DNA of 38,017 bases from Nitrospinota bacterium (GCA_016207035.1 JACQQJ010000054.1:1-38017); one strand, 5' to 3'; positions 23,552 to 31,530 are shown, numbered from the stretch's first letter. Made by a program: numbers and translations. The notes: generated by a model from the sequence alone, not told the origin.

Positions 23552-24322
23552 ATGGCAACGGATGTCAGGATTACATCAGATTCTAAGATAGGGATTAAAG
23601 GTGTTGATGGTGCTGATCATCTCCATGTAGATATCAACTATATAGACCCTTTACGCATAAGCCAGGTTCAGAAAATAGCCCCTGTTGCCGTCCATATAAA
23701 AGAGGTCAATCATATAGATCCCATATCAGTGGAAGCCCTGAATGTAAGCGAGGTCAGAAATATCGACCCCATAAAGGTTGAAAAGTTCAGCGTAACAAAC
23801 CTCCCCATGGTAAATATGTCCCTGCGACAATTACCGCCGGTTGATATGAATATAAGGAAGCTGCCGCCTCTGTCTGTAGGCACACATCAGGATTTTCATG
23901 TCCCCTCAGACTACACGGTAAGCGGGAGGCTTCTTGGGATAGAGTTCTTCCGTATCCGGATTGACGGCTGCACAAATATTATTCCGAGGGAAAGGTTCAG
24001 ACAGGAACAGGAGAGGGTGCCCAGCAGAAGTTTTCCAGTCCCTGCTGCAGGAGGAAACAAGGCCATTCCATCTGTCTGCAGGGAGACCTCAGTAAGCACC
24101 TCGCATATTTCATCATGCAGGCATGACCACAAGGGATTTAAAATGAAAAAAGACCTTACAAACTTTCACAGGGGGACTTATGGAAGCAGTCTACATGCTG
24201 TGTCTCCGTCTGTTGAGAGAAAAGGCTCCATCTCCTTTGGCATGCCGCATACGAATTTTTATATGTCCGGGACGAAAACAATAGATACAACCAGTGAGAG
24301 TTCAGTAAGCAGTGGAGATTAA
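23552..24322 (+). CDS. Repeat protein with IDPI/LPP short repeats
   Basis: 256 residues. The first 110 residues are built of imperfect units of 12-16 residues: YIDPLRIS (30-37), KIAPVAVHIKEV (41-52), HIDPISVEALNV (54-65), NIDPIKVEKF (70-79), then NLPMVNMSLR, QLPPVDMNIR and KLPPLSV. Such regular hydrophobic-Pro-beta units suggest a beta-solenoid or extended fibre. GRLLGIEFFRIRIDG (125-139) ends this part; the remaining third is Ser- and His-rich with no predicted fold. The ribosome site is weak (GAGAG). No function known; a structural role is inferred from the repeats. Confidence 0.68.
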   Translation: MATDVRITSDSKIGIKGVDGADHLHVDINYIDPLRISQVQKIAPVAVHIKEVNHIDPISVEALNVSEVRNIDPIKVEKFSVTNLPMVNMSLRQLPPVDMNIRKLPPLSVGTHQDFHVPSDYTVSGRLLGIEFFRIRIDGCTNIIPRERFRQEQERVPSRSFPVPAAGGNKAIPSVCRETSVSTSHISSCRHDHKGFKMKKDLTNFHRGTYGSSLHAVSPSVERKGSISFGMPHTNFYMSGTKTIDTTSESSVSSGD

Positions 24323-24325
24323 GAT

Positions 24326-24604
24326 ATGCATCAATTCAGCCACACCAATTATCAAGGACAATGCTGCAAACCTGTCCATTATCCAGGACTTGCAGGTATT
24401 TTCAGCGGTATTATAAATCTGACGACAACAGCACTATACGGTGGCACAAGTATTGTGAGGAGGATCGTGGAAGGTTCTGTCTGGCATGGGGTATGTGATT
24501 GCTGCTCACCATGGTATAATCAGTGCAACCGCTGTTGTCAGCCAGAACGCCACTGTTACTGCATTGAGTGTGAGCCAACGAGTTATACATCCTGCTGTCG
24601 CTGA
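24326..24604 (+). CDS. Cys-rich small protein with Gly-rich helix (92 aa)
   Basis: Three bases after the previous stop. The first third is Cys/His/Tyr-containing (CCKPVHYPG), the middle is an amphipathic helix (GIFSGIINLTTTALYGGTSI, about 30-49, extending to VRRIVEG), and the last third holds most of its 13 Cys residues as CDCC, CNRCC, CYCIEC and a final CC. The architecture, helix then Cys clusters, recurs in the last gene of the cluster. Clusters of adjacent Cys without a signal peptide suggest metal binding or disulfide-linked assembly. No family known. Confidence 0.66.
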   Translation: MHQFSHTNYQGQCCKPVHYPGLAGIFSGIINLTTTALYGGTSIVRRIVEGSVWHGVCDCCSPWYNQCNRCCQPERHCYCIECEPTSYTSCCR

Positions 24605-24675
24605 TGATATGGGTTAAATCTCCCTGCTGAAGAGAGGGGGCGGTAATCTCTCTTCATGAACATTTTGGGTGAGAT

Positions 24676-25395
24676 ATGAAATCAACTGAAACAGATAAAA
24701 GACAAAAAAATTCCAGAAAAAGGAAGACATCCGGGAAAAGGACAAATAAATCTGATGGCAAAACATCAAAGGGCTCACCAGCAGGCAGATTATCAGCACA
24801 TGAACTTCTAAGCCGAACAGAACAACTGAGTTCTATTCTCACCAAAGGGCTTGATCTGGCTGAGGCAAGCATAAGGCTTGGAATAAATCTCGTGAATAAA
24901 TTTGGCTCTGTTGCACAGGGACAGATTATCGACAGGCTGTCAGGCCCTATTCTTCATGGACCTGCGCCGTATCAGAAAAACCCTGAGGAGCAAGGATCCT
25001 CTGCCCAGGGCTATCAGAATACCGAAGAGGCCGGCATTCCTCAACCATCTGATACGCATAAAAACCTTTATATAGTAAACCGCCTGCCGCTTTTTTCAGG
25101 GAGTCCTGTACAACTCTCTTTTTCGATTAATAATGATTCAGCCTCTGCTGCAAAAAAGATTCACCTCGAGATAGAGGATTTCATCGGGGCAACCAGCCGT
25201 TTTAAGATAAAATCTAAAATGTTTTCAATAAAGCCATCAAATATCATAATAGCACCAATGGATTTTGAGAAATTTGTCCTGACAGGGAAGGTCCCGGCTG
25301 AAGCACCTGCAGATTCCTATAATAGCTGGATAAAGTTCTCAGGCGAAGAGGAGATAAAGATACCTGTTATTCTGGCGGTAAGTGCTCAGCCATAG
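24676..25395 (+). CDS. Hypothetical protein: basic tail, amphipathic helix, beta-sandwich domain
   Basis: 239 residues. The first 35 are Lys/Arg/Ser-rich and disordered (TDKRQKNSRKRKTSGKR). Residues about 46-88 form a long amphipathic helix (LSSILTKGLDLAEASIRLGI then NLVNKFGSVAQGQIIDRLSG) resembling the helix in the last gene of the cluster. The C-terminal 100 residues (PLFSGSPVQLSFSINN onward) look like a CARDB/Ig-type beta domain. Helix plus basic tail could bind a lipid surface or nucleic acid, as phasin-type proteins do; this is a structural guess. Confidence 0.65.
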   Translation: MKSTETDKRQKNSRKRKTSGKRTNKSDGKTSKGSPAGRLSAHELLSRTEQLSSILTKGLDLAEASIRLGINLVNKFGSVAQGQIIDRLSGPILHGPAPYQKNPEEQGSSAQGYQNTEEAGIPQPSDTHKNLYIVNRLPLFSGSPVQLSFSINNDSASAAKKIHLEIEDFIGATSRFKIKSKMFSIKPSNIIIAPMDFEKFVLTGKVPAEAPADSYNSWIKFSGEEEIKIPVILAVSAQP

Positions 25396-25431
25396 AAGAA
25401 TGCAATTTATTTTATATCTTTCGGTCATACT

Positions 25432-26874
25432 ATGGTTTTCGATGTCATAATAGTCGGCGCAGGGCCGGGCGGAAGTAGTGCTGCTACATTTTTGGCCGCT
25501 CAGGGTATATCAACCCTGCTTCTGGATAAGGCAACTTTTCCGCGGGATAAGGTATGCGGTGATTGCCTGGCACCGCAGGCTCTTTACTGGCTTGATGAAC
25601 TGGGCTGTGTAGATGAGGTTCTGGATCAGGCAGATTCATGCATCACCGCAGGTTATATCTTTCTGAACGGAAAATATTTATTCACAGGGGATTTTCCGCA
25701 GAATACCCGGTATCCAGGTTTCTGTACACTCCTTGAGAGAAAAAAGCTGGATTATATTATGGTGAAAAATGCAGTAAAAAAAGGTGCGATTTTCAAACCA
25801 GGTTGTCTCGTAAAGCGGATATACAGAAATGATGATTATATTATTGTAGATGCTGTATCCGAAGGCACAGATATACAGTTCAAAGGCAGGCTCCTCATAG
25901 GTGCGGACGGTGCGAATTCTATAGTTTCTCGTTCTATCGGCAATGTATTGAGGGACGGTACCACTGCTGTTTCAGTGCGGGCATATTATGAAAATGTTCA
26001 TGGAGAATGGCCCCAGATACAGGTATATATCGATGAAAGGTTTTTCCCTGGCATCGGCTGGGTATTTGTAAATAACAGGGGAAGGGCCAATATAGGTATA
26101 GGCTATATCTTTGACAAAAATTTTCCTGTGAAGGATAACCTAAGAAAGGTTTTTGATGATTTCGTCAACAGGGATTTGAAAAGATATTTAAAGGGTTCCA
26201 GGCCAGCAAGCCCAACCGCAGGGTGGTGGGCCTCATTTTTCAGGCCCAGAACAGTGATAGCTGACAGGGTGATGCTTATCGGTGATGCAGCTAATCTTGC
26301 CGATCCTATAAACGGCGCAGGAATCCATAAGGCTATGGAAAGTGCTTATATAGCTTCAACATCGGCAGTGCATGCTGTTGCGACAGATGATTATTCTGTT
26401 GCTGCCCTGAGGAGATATGAAGCACTCTGGAGAGAAATGGACGGATTTGACTGGCAGGTGCGTCAGTTACTGCTTTCCATCGCAAAAAATCCAAACCTTA
26501 AGGAGGTTTATCTGCTTCTTATAAAGTATATAGCGAGGCTTGCAAGGGCGGATGCACGATTTCAGGGTTTTTGCGGAGGGGTCTTTAGCGGCATCATACC
26601 TGCTGGTGATTCTATTTCACCTGCTGCCTTACTGGATGCTATTCCCCTTGATCCGGCTGTATGGTTTTCTCTGTTCAGGGCCTCAGACAGGTCAGTATCT
26701 CTCCCTGTTCATGATACAATCTTAGCCGGGCTGAATGTTATAAAAACTGTTGGCAGATTTGCCTCGAACCCATCTGAGAACATCGACTGGGGGGTCGAGG
26801 TTTTTAATAACGCAATTGGAACAGCATCCGGCATTATGCAGTTGCCATTGCTCGCTGCAGGTATTGAAACATAA
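25432..26874 (+). CDS. Geranylgeranyl-reductase-family flavoprotein (paralog 1)
   Basis: 480 residues. FAD-binding Rossmann motif GAGPGGSSAA (9-18), the family block FPRDKVCGDCLAPQAL (36-51), the second nucleotide motif GADGANS and the C-terminal FAD-phosphate site GDAANLADPINGAGIH. These are the signatures of the GGR/FixC group, which saturates polyprenyl chains or hydroxylates small molecules. The CGDC here forms a CxxC not found in its neighbour. A C-terminal region of about 150 residues is more divergent. It lies in tandem with a highly similar paralog 49 bases on. Substrate unknown; an isoprenoid from the first gene is the natural candidate. Confidence 0.88.
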   Translation: MVFDVIIVGAGPGGSSAATFLAAQGISTLLLDKATFPRDKVCGDCLAPQALYWLDELGCVDEVLDQADSCITAGYIFLNGKYLFTGDFPQNTRYPGFCTLLERKKLDYIMVKNAVKKGAIFKPGCLVKRIYRNDDYIIVDAVSEGTDIQFKGRLLIGADGANSIVSRSIGNVLRDGTTAVSVRAYYENVHGEWPQIQVYIDERFFPGIGWVFVNNRGRANIGIGYIFDKNFPVKDNLRKVFDDFVNRDLKRYLKGSRPASPTAGWWASFFRPRTVIADRVMLIGDAANLADPINGAGIHKAMESAYIASTSAVHAVATDDYSVAALRRYEALWREMDGFDWQVRQLLLSIAKNPNLKEVYLLLIKYIARLARADARFQGFCGGVFSGIIPAGDSISPAALLDAIPLDPAVWFSLFRASDRSVSLPVHDTILAGLNVIKTVGRFASNPSENIDWGVEVFNNAIGTASGIMQLPLLAAGIET

Positions 26875-26923
26875 TTTGCTGAGATACTATTTTAGTATTG
26901 ACTTCAGGACTTAAACAGACCCT

Positions 26924-28372
26924 ATGATTTATGATTGTATAATAGTTGGTGCAGGACCTGGGGGAAGCAGTGCTGCTACATTTTTGGCCCGCCAGGGGAT
27001 ATCAACCCTGCTCCTTGATAAGGAGGTTTTCCCGAGGGATAAGGTATGCGGAGATGGGCTGGCACCACAGTCACTCTACTGGATTGATGAGCTGGGGTGT
27101 ATAGATGAGGTCCTGGATCAGACAGATTCATGTATCACCACCGGTGACATCTTTATAAACGGTGAGCATCTATCCACGGGAAGATTTCCTCAGGATGCCC
27201 AATACCCGGGTTTCTGTACCCTCCTTGAAAGGAAGAGGCTTGATTTTATCCTGGCAAAGAATGCAGTAAAAAACGGTGCAGTCTTTAAACCCGGTCATAT
27301 GGTAAAGGAGATAGACCTGACAGGTAAATATATAGTGGCGCGTGCAGAATCCGATGGAAAGATGGCTGAATTTCAGGGGATGCTTCTCATCGGGGCAGAC
27401 GGCGTAAATTCTGTAGTTGCCCGTTCTATTGGTAATATATTGAAGGAAGGTACATCTGCTGTATCCGTAAGGGGATACTATGAGGGGGTTGATACAGGCA
27501 GATCGCAGATACAGATCTATTTCAACGAACGGTTCTTCCCGGGCTATGGATGGGTATTTACAGACGATAGTGGAAAGGCAAATATTGGTATTGGCTATGC
27601 CATCGACCGAAACTTTCCGAAGAAGCGAAATCTCCAGCATGTCTTCGATGAGTTCCTCGGGAAAGATCTGAAGGGGCTGTTAAAAAATGCAAGACCGGAT
27701 GGCCCTACGGCAGGCTGGTGGGCGTCTTTTTTCCGTCCAAAATCAATGGTTGCTGAGAGGATCATGCTTATAGGGGATGCGGCGAATGTCGCAGATCCAA
27801 TCAACGGCGGGGGGATACATAAGGCTATGGAAAGTGCATTTATATCATCACAGGTTGCTGCCTATGCACTTTCATCAGGAGATTTTTCTGTAGAGACCCT
27901 GCGTACATATGAAATGCTCTGGAAAGAACATGCCGGATTTGACTGGCGTATCGGCGAGTTCCTGCTTACGATTGCAAAGAACCCTGACCTGCGGGAGCTT
28001 TACCTTTTTCTTTTGAAGAATATCGCCAATCTGACAAAGGGGAATGTGCATTTACAGGAATTCTGCAGCGGTGTTTTTCTTGGCATGATACCACTCAAAG
28101 ATGCCATATCCCCTATTGCACTGTTGAATGCCATCCCGCTTAAGCCCTGTGATTGGGTTTCAATGCTCTATTCGTCCGGAAGAGGGGGTTCTCTTGGTCT
28201 TTATGATGCCTTCTCAGCAGGGGCAAATATAGTAAAAATGGCAGGCAGGATTGCTGTTAATCCGCTCAGTCATCTCAATTGGGGGGCGGAAGTCCTCAAA
28301 AAGTCTATCGGTCTTGCAGGAAATTATATGGATGCTCTGACTTACCAGGGTGTCATAGGATGCATACAATAA
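26924..28372 (+). CDS. Geranylgeranyl-reductase-family flavoprotein (paralog 2)
   Basis: 482 residues, colinear with paralog 1 over its whole length and very similar in the N-terminal 330 residues: GAGPGGSSAATFLA, FPRDKVCGDGLAPQSL, GADGVNS and GDAANVADPINGGGIH. Residue 45 is Gly, the usual residue in the family, where paralog 1 has Cys. Duplication followed by limited divergence suggests successive reductions or different substrates. No ribosome site is obvious before the ATG, the same as for paralog 1. Membrane association is likely, since known GGR enzymes act on membrane-embedded prenyl chains. Confidence 0.88.
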   Translation: MIYDCIIVGAGPGGSSAATFLARQGISTLLLDKEVFPRDKVCGDGLAPQSLYWIDELGCIDEVLDQTDSCITTGDIFINGEHLSTGRFPQDAQYPGFCTLLERKRLDFILAKNAVKNGAVFKPGHMVKEIDLTGKYIVARAESDGKMAEFQGMLLIGADGVNSVVARSIGNILKEGTSAVSVRGYYEGVDTGRSQIQIYFNERFFPGYGWVFTDDSGKANIGIGYAIDRNFPKKRNLQHVFDEFLGKDLKGLLKNARPDGPTAGWWASFFRPKSMVAERIMLIGDAANVADPINGGGIHKAMESAFISSQVAAYALSSGDFSVETLRTYEMLWKEHAGFDWRIGEFLLTIAKNPDLRELYLFLLKNIANLTKGNVHLQEFCSGVFLGMIPLKDAISPIALLNAIPLKPCDWVSMLYSSGRGGSLGLYDAFSAGANIVKMAGRIAVNPLSHLNWGAEVLKKSIGLAGNYMDALTYQGVIGCIQ

Positions 28373-28399
28373 TTTTCATGTGCATCAAAGGAGGGGAAC

Positions 28400-28579
28400 A
28401 TGGCAATAAAAATTTTAGGGCCGATCAATGAAATTATCAACAAAACTGCCACCGCAATGATAGACAACAAGATTACAGAAGATACGGCAAAGGTATTAAA
28501 TACCCTGATTACTGCCAGTTTTGATGCGGTAAACGAGACCTTAAAAAAGGTTCAGGATATTACAAAATCTGAACCATAG
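28400..28579 (+). CDS. Small amphipathic-helix protein (59 aa)
   Basis: A 59-residue gene with a perfect AAAGGAGGGG ribosome site six bases before the ATG. The sequence IKILGPINEIINKTATAMID and the following KVLNTLITASFDAVNETLKK predict two amphipathic helices with no Cys, unlike the genes around it. No family known. The strong site implies high expression, as for a structural or surface-coating component. Confidence 0.68.
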   Translation: MAIKILGPINEIINKTATAMIDNKITEDTAKVLNTLITASFDAVNETLKKVQDITKSEP

Positions 28580-28655
28580 GTGTAAGGCAAATCTGAGTTG
28601 CAGTAATCTTGAGTTCTGTGTAATCAATTTAATGTATAGAAAGGAGGGGCTGAAT

Positions 28656-29105
28656 ATGTATCATGTATGCTGTAACAGGCAGAAGCCGGTTTTCGTGTAT
28701 TATCCCTATTACGGCTGGCCAGGATATCCGCCATATTATATGCCTGCGTGTTGTCCGGTCTGTTCTATGCCGTACTATCAATGCACATGCAAGGGTGAAA
28801 AAACAATGATGCTGCCCGAGGAACTAACTGTTGATACGAGTTCTCCAAAGGAGGCATTTATAGGTGGTAATGAAGATGTGAATCTTACCCTAGAATATAT
28901 GTCAGATGGGGGAACCCCGGCAAGCCGTAGTGTTAAATTGACAATAACAGGAACCGGCGGGACTACAGTTTGGGAGGAGACGAATATCACCGACGGCTAT
29001 CATGTAAAGAACGATTTTGCATCTATTCCACCGGGCTCAATGGTCAAGATTGAGGTTAAGAACTGCAAAGCCCGTTTGAGGTGGTGTGAGTCAGTCTGTT
29101 GTTAA
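28656..29105 (+). CDS. Cys/Tyr-rich head with C-terminal beta domain (paralog A)
   Basis: 149 residues from the ATG at 28656, set by AAGGAGGGG directly upstream; an ATG eight codons earlier precedes that site and is rejected. The head (1-47) is Tyr/Pro/Gly- and Cys-rich: HVCCN, YYPYYGWPGYPPYYM, ACCPVC, CTC. The rest is a beta domain ending ITDGYHVKNDFASIPPGSMV then KIEVKNCKARLRWCESVCC. That ending is shared with the next gene. Such aromatic, Cys-laden heads occur in self-assembling coat proteins. No signal peptide. Confidence 0.68.
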   Translation: MYHVCCNRQKPVFVYYPYYGWPGYPPYYMPACCPVCSMPYYQCTCKGEKTMMLPEELTVDTSSPKEAFIGGNEDVNLTLEYMSDGGTPASRSVKLTITGTGGTTVWEETNITDGYHVKNDFASIPPGSMVKIEVKNCKARLRWCESVCC

Positions 29106-29155
29106 TACGATGGAAAAGAATTCCTTAATTGAGAAAATTAAATCGGAGGTCTGCC

Positions 29156-29815
29156 ATGAATGGAAGAATTCATAGAACTGCATCCTTAGGCCCTATAGCC
29201 ACTACTCATAGACAGAGCGGGCAGGTGCTGGGTTTTCCGCACCATCCACCTGTCTATCACGGTAGTTTCTGCACATCATGCTGTCACCCTGTTTCAAAAT
29301 GTTGCTGCAACAGGGAATGCATAAAGGAGACAAAGGAGTTATTGGTAAAACCAGCAAAGAAAAAGACTACTGCAGGGATATTAAATTTGTTAAAAAGCAG
29401 GATGGTATCCTTTTCACCCGCTGAACAGCCGGAAGAGAAAACGGAAGAAAGAGAGGAAAGGGCTGGGTCGATCCTATCTACAAACATTTCAACCTTAACT
29501 ACCAATCTGCAGGCTGGAAGGGTTGCCTGGGGGATGGATGATGCCGTCATCGGTGGCGGGTGTTGTGTTCATCTGTCTATAGAATACATGCAAAATATAG
29601 ATGAAACCTCGCTTATATCAACGAATGTCATTTCTATTGTAATGGCAGATGTGCTGGACACGGAAGGCACTCTCCTTTTATGGAGCAAGTTTAAATTTCC
29701 TTCTGGCTATCACATAAAAGAGGGAATAATTACCACCAATCCTGGCGCTAAACTGACTGTAATTGCATTGAATGCCATCGCGCGTGTCAGATGGTGTGAG
29801 ATCTTTAGTTGTTAA
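29156..29815 (+). CDS. Cys-rich head with C-terminal beta domain (paralog B)
   Basis: 219 residues from ATG 29156 after CGGAGGT; an upstream in-frame TTG is not favoured. The head holds Cys clusters at about 39-55 (FCTSCCHP, KCCCNREC) with several His. A charged, Glu-rich linker (about 80-113) leads into a beta domain of about 100 residues whose end, PSGYHIKEGI...IARVRWCEIFSC, matches paralog A. It differs from A in having the linker and fewer aromatic residues. Likely a partner of A in the same structure; function unknown. Confidence 0.68.
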   Translation: MNGRIHRTASLGPIATTHRQSGQVLGFPHHPPVYHGSFCTSCCHPVSKCCCNRECIKETKELLVKPAKKKTTAGILNLLKSRMVSFSPAEQPEEKTEEREERAGSILSTNISTLTTNLQAGRVAWGMDDAVIGGGCCVHLSIEYMQNIDETSLISTNVISIVMADVLDTEGTLLLWSKFKFPSGYHIKEGIITTNPGAKLTVIALNAIARVRWCEIFSC

Positions 29816-29850
29816 ATTTTATATAGAACAAATATTCAGGAGGGGATACC

Positions 29851-30360
29851 ATGCCTAAAAAGACCGACAAGAAAAATAGTAAAGGACCTGAGCCTTTTCC
29901 AGAGATGAATAAGGCTAAGGAGGCCTTTAAAGAATATAAAAATCGAATGGCAGCCGATACCAACAAGATGGGGGGTAAGGATGTAAAATTCAAACAGCCT
30001 ATGAGCGGGGAACCAGTAATGCAGCCGTTTATACATATGCCTCAGCCTCAGTTTCAGGGGCAGACAGGTAATATGCCCCACCCATTTCTCTATAATCCGC
30101 ATGCACCTTATATGCAATCTATGGGAAACTTAGAAACGCCTCTATTCAGCAGTTTGGGCAATATGTTAAAGCTCGGTGTGAATCTTATAAATGCAGGCCT
30201 TGCCGGCGGACTCCAGCTTATAGAGGGTTTATCAGGCGGCGCTTACTGCAGTGATTCTCATGCAAGCTGTTCCTCTTGCTGTGAACCTTGCAGTTGCTGC
30301 GAAAACACATCCTGCTGCGAGCCATGTGACTGCTGCAATCCGAGTGTGCATAATTGCTGA
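29851..30360 (+). CDS. Hypothetical protein: Gly-rich helix and Cys-Cys-rich tail (169 aa)
   Basis: Strong AGGAGGGG ribosome site. A basic start, a Pro/Met/Gln/His-rich middle (about 50-95: PHPFLYNPHAPYM), then an amphipathic Gly-containing helix (NMLKLGVNLINAGLAGGLQL, about 109-128) and a tail of 38 residues with 15 Cys as CSSCC, CSCC, SCCEPCDCC and a final C. The helix parallels those in the 92- and 239-residue proteins; the tail parallels the 92-residue protein. Last gene of the cluster. Metallothionein-like metal binding or disulfide cross-linking are the plausible roles. Confidence 0.67.
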   Translation: MPKKTDKKNSKGPEPFPEMNKAKEAFKEYKNRMAADTNKMGGKDVKFKQPMSGEPVMQPFIHMPQPQFQGQTGNMPHPFLYNPHAPYMQSMGNLETPLFSSLGNMLKLGVNLINAGLAGGLQLIEGLSGGAYCSDSHASCSSCCEPCSCCENTSCCEPCDCCNPSVHNC

Positions 30361-30397
30361 TGACCATAAATCTTTTATTTAGATTAAATAATCAGCA
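30355..30397. terminator. Stem-loop between the convergent cluster and queA
   Basis: Outer arms TGCTGAT (30355-30361) and ATCAGCA (30391-30397) with an inner AATCT/AGATT stem. It overlaps the ends of both convergent genes and is AT-rich inside; it may act on both strands, but no long U-run follows. Confidence 0.35.
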
Positions 30398-31445
30398 TGG
30401 CGTCGCCATAGCTATAAAATCGATAGCCTTTCTTTATAGCCTCATGGTAAGCATTCAATATCAAATCCCGTCCTGCAAAGGCACATACAAGCATTAAAAG
30501 GGTTGATTTTGGCAGATGAAAGTTAGTTATGAGTGCCTTCATAATTCTAAAATTGAAGCCATTATAGATGAATAGGTTCGTATAACCCTTTATTGCATTG
30601 ACTTTGTCATTATATACATAAGATTCAAGTGCCCTGGCAGTAGTCGTCCCTGCTGCAATTATTCGTTTTCCTGATTTGACTGCACTATGAACCTTTTCAG
30701 CTTCCGATTCTGTTATCTCATAGTATTCAGGGTCAATCTTGTGCTCCTTGATAATTTCTTTTTTTACAGGTTTAAATGTCCCATACCCCACATGGAGTGT
30801 CACCTTAGCAATATCTATCCCCTTTTTTTCTAATTTATCAAGGAGTTCTTCTGTAAAATGAAGGCCTGCAGTTGGTGCAGCTACTGCACCCCTCTTTTCA
30901 GCATAAACTGTCTGGTATCTTTCATAATCGAGTGAGGGAACTATATCTCTTTTTATGTAAGGAGGGAGAGGAACTTTACCATATTTTTCTAATAATTCAT
31001 ACATATCACCATCGCATTTAAATATAGCCTCACTTCCAGATAGTCTGCACTCTAAATCACCCTCACCAAATATAACCTCTAAATTCTCCTTATCTCCTTT
31101 GCATTTTACCATGACCCCCCACCTGCCTCCCCTCAATCCCCTCTTTCTAAAGGAGGGGAAAGGGGTGGTTGATTTTTCATCAGACATCTCCTTTAGTAAA
31201 AAGACCTCTACCATCCCGCCTGTATTTTTTTTTCTGCCAATCAGCCTTGCAGGGAAAACGGATGTGTTATTCAATACCAGAAGGTCAGAGGGGGTAAGAT
31301 AGTCTGTTATATATTTAAAAATTGTATGTTCAACCCTCCCGTCCTTTCTGTCCAGAATCAGGAGCCTTGAGCCATCCCTTTCTCTTGCTGGATATTGGGC
31401 TATTAATCCTCTGGGTAAATAATAATCAAAATCAGAAAGTTTCAT
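30384..31445 (-). CDS. queA: S-adenosylmethionine:tRNA ribosyltransferase-isomerase
   Basis: Transfers the ribosyl group of SAM to preQ1 in tRNA to make epoxyqueuosine. The N-terminal FDYYLPRGLIAQYPA and RDGSRLL, central AAPTAGLHFT, and THVGYGTF-like LHVGYGTF and NFHLPKSTLLMLVCAF are all present. Residues about 87-108 (MSDEKSTTPFPSFRKRGLRG...) lie between the LLKE strand and the WGVMVK strand, where relatives have only a short turn. They are encoded by a C-rich palindromic repeat inserted in frame. The protein is otherwise intact at 353 residues, a little long for the family. Confidence 0.96.
   Translation of the reverse strand: MKLSDFDYYLPRGLIAQYPARERDGSRLLILDRKDGRVEHTIFKYITDYLTPSDLLVLNNTSVFPARLIGRKKNTGGMVEVFLLKEMSDEKSTTPFPSFRKRGLRGGRWGVMVKCKGDKENLEVIFGEGDLECRLSGSEAIFKCDGDMYELLEKYGKVPLPPYIKRDIVPSLDYERYQTVYAEKRGAVAAPTAGLHFTEELLDKLEKKGIDIAKVTLHVGYGTFKPVKKEIIKEHKIDPEYYEITESEAEKVHSAVKSGKRIIAAGTTTARALESYVYNDKVNAIKGYTNLFIYNGFNFRIMKALITNFHLPKSTLLMLVCAFAGRDLILNAYHEAIKKGYRFYSYGDAMLII
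31122..31187. repeat. Palindromic C-rich repeat inserted in frame within queA
   Basis: The plus strand reads CCTCAATCCCCTCTTTCTAA then AGGAGGGGAAAGGGGTGG: a hairpin of the same CCCC-TTT..AAA-GGGG style as those in cysS and at 10751. It adds about 22 residues to QueA. Confidence 0.65.
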
Positions 31446-31471
31446 AAAGAGTAACCAGGAATAGAGAAGAC

Positions 31472-31530
31472 AGAATTCAGAAGATAGAAGTTTTTTTATT
31501 CTGAATCCTGACTCCTTACTCCTGAATTCT
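31472..31530. repeat. GAATTC-type inverted repeat between spoIID-like gene and queA
   Basis: Terminal arms AGAATTCAG (31472-31480) and CTGAATTCT (31522-31530) enclose near-direct units such as CTGAATCCTGACTCCTTACT. This type of tandem GAATTC/GACTCC sequence is dispersed in many genomes. Confidence 0.55.

Noticed and set aside
20541-30360. Prophage or bacterial microcompartment
   Set aside because: No capsid, terminase, tail, integrase or shell-protein (BMC) signature is visible in any product.
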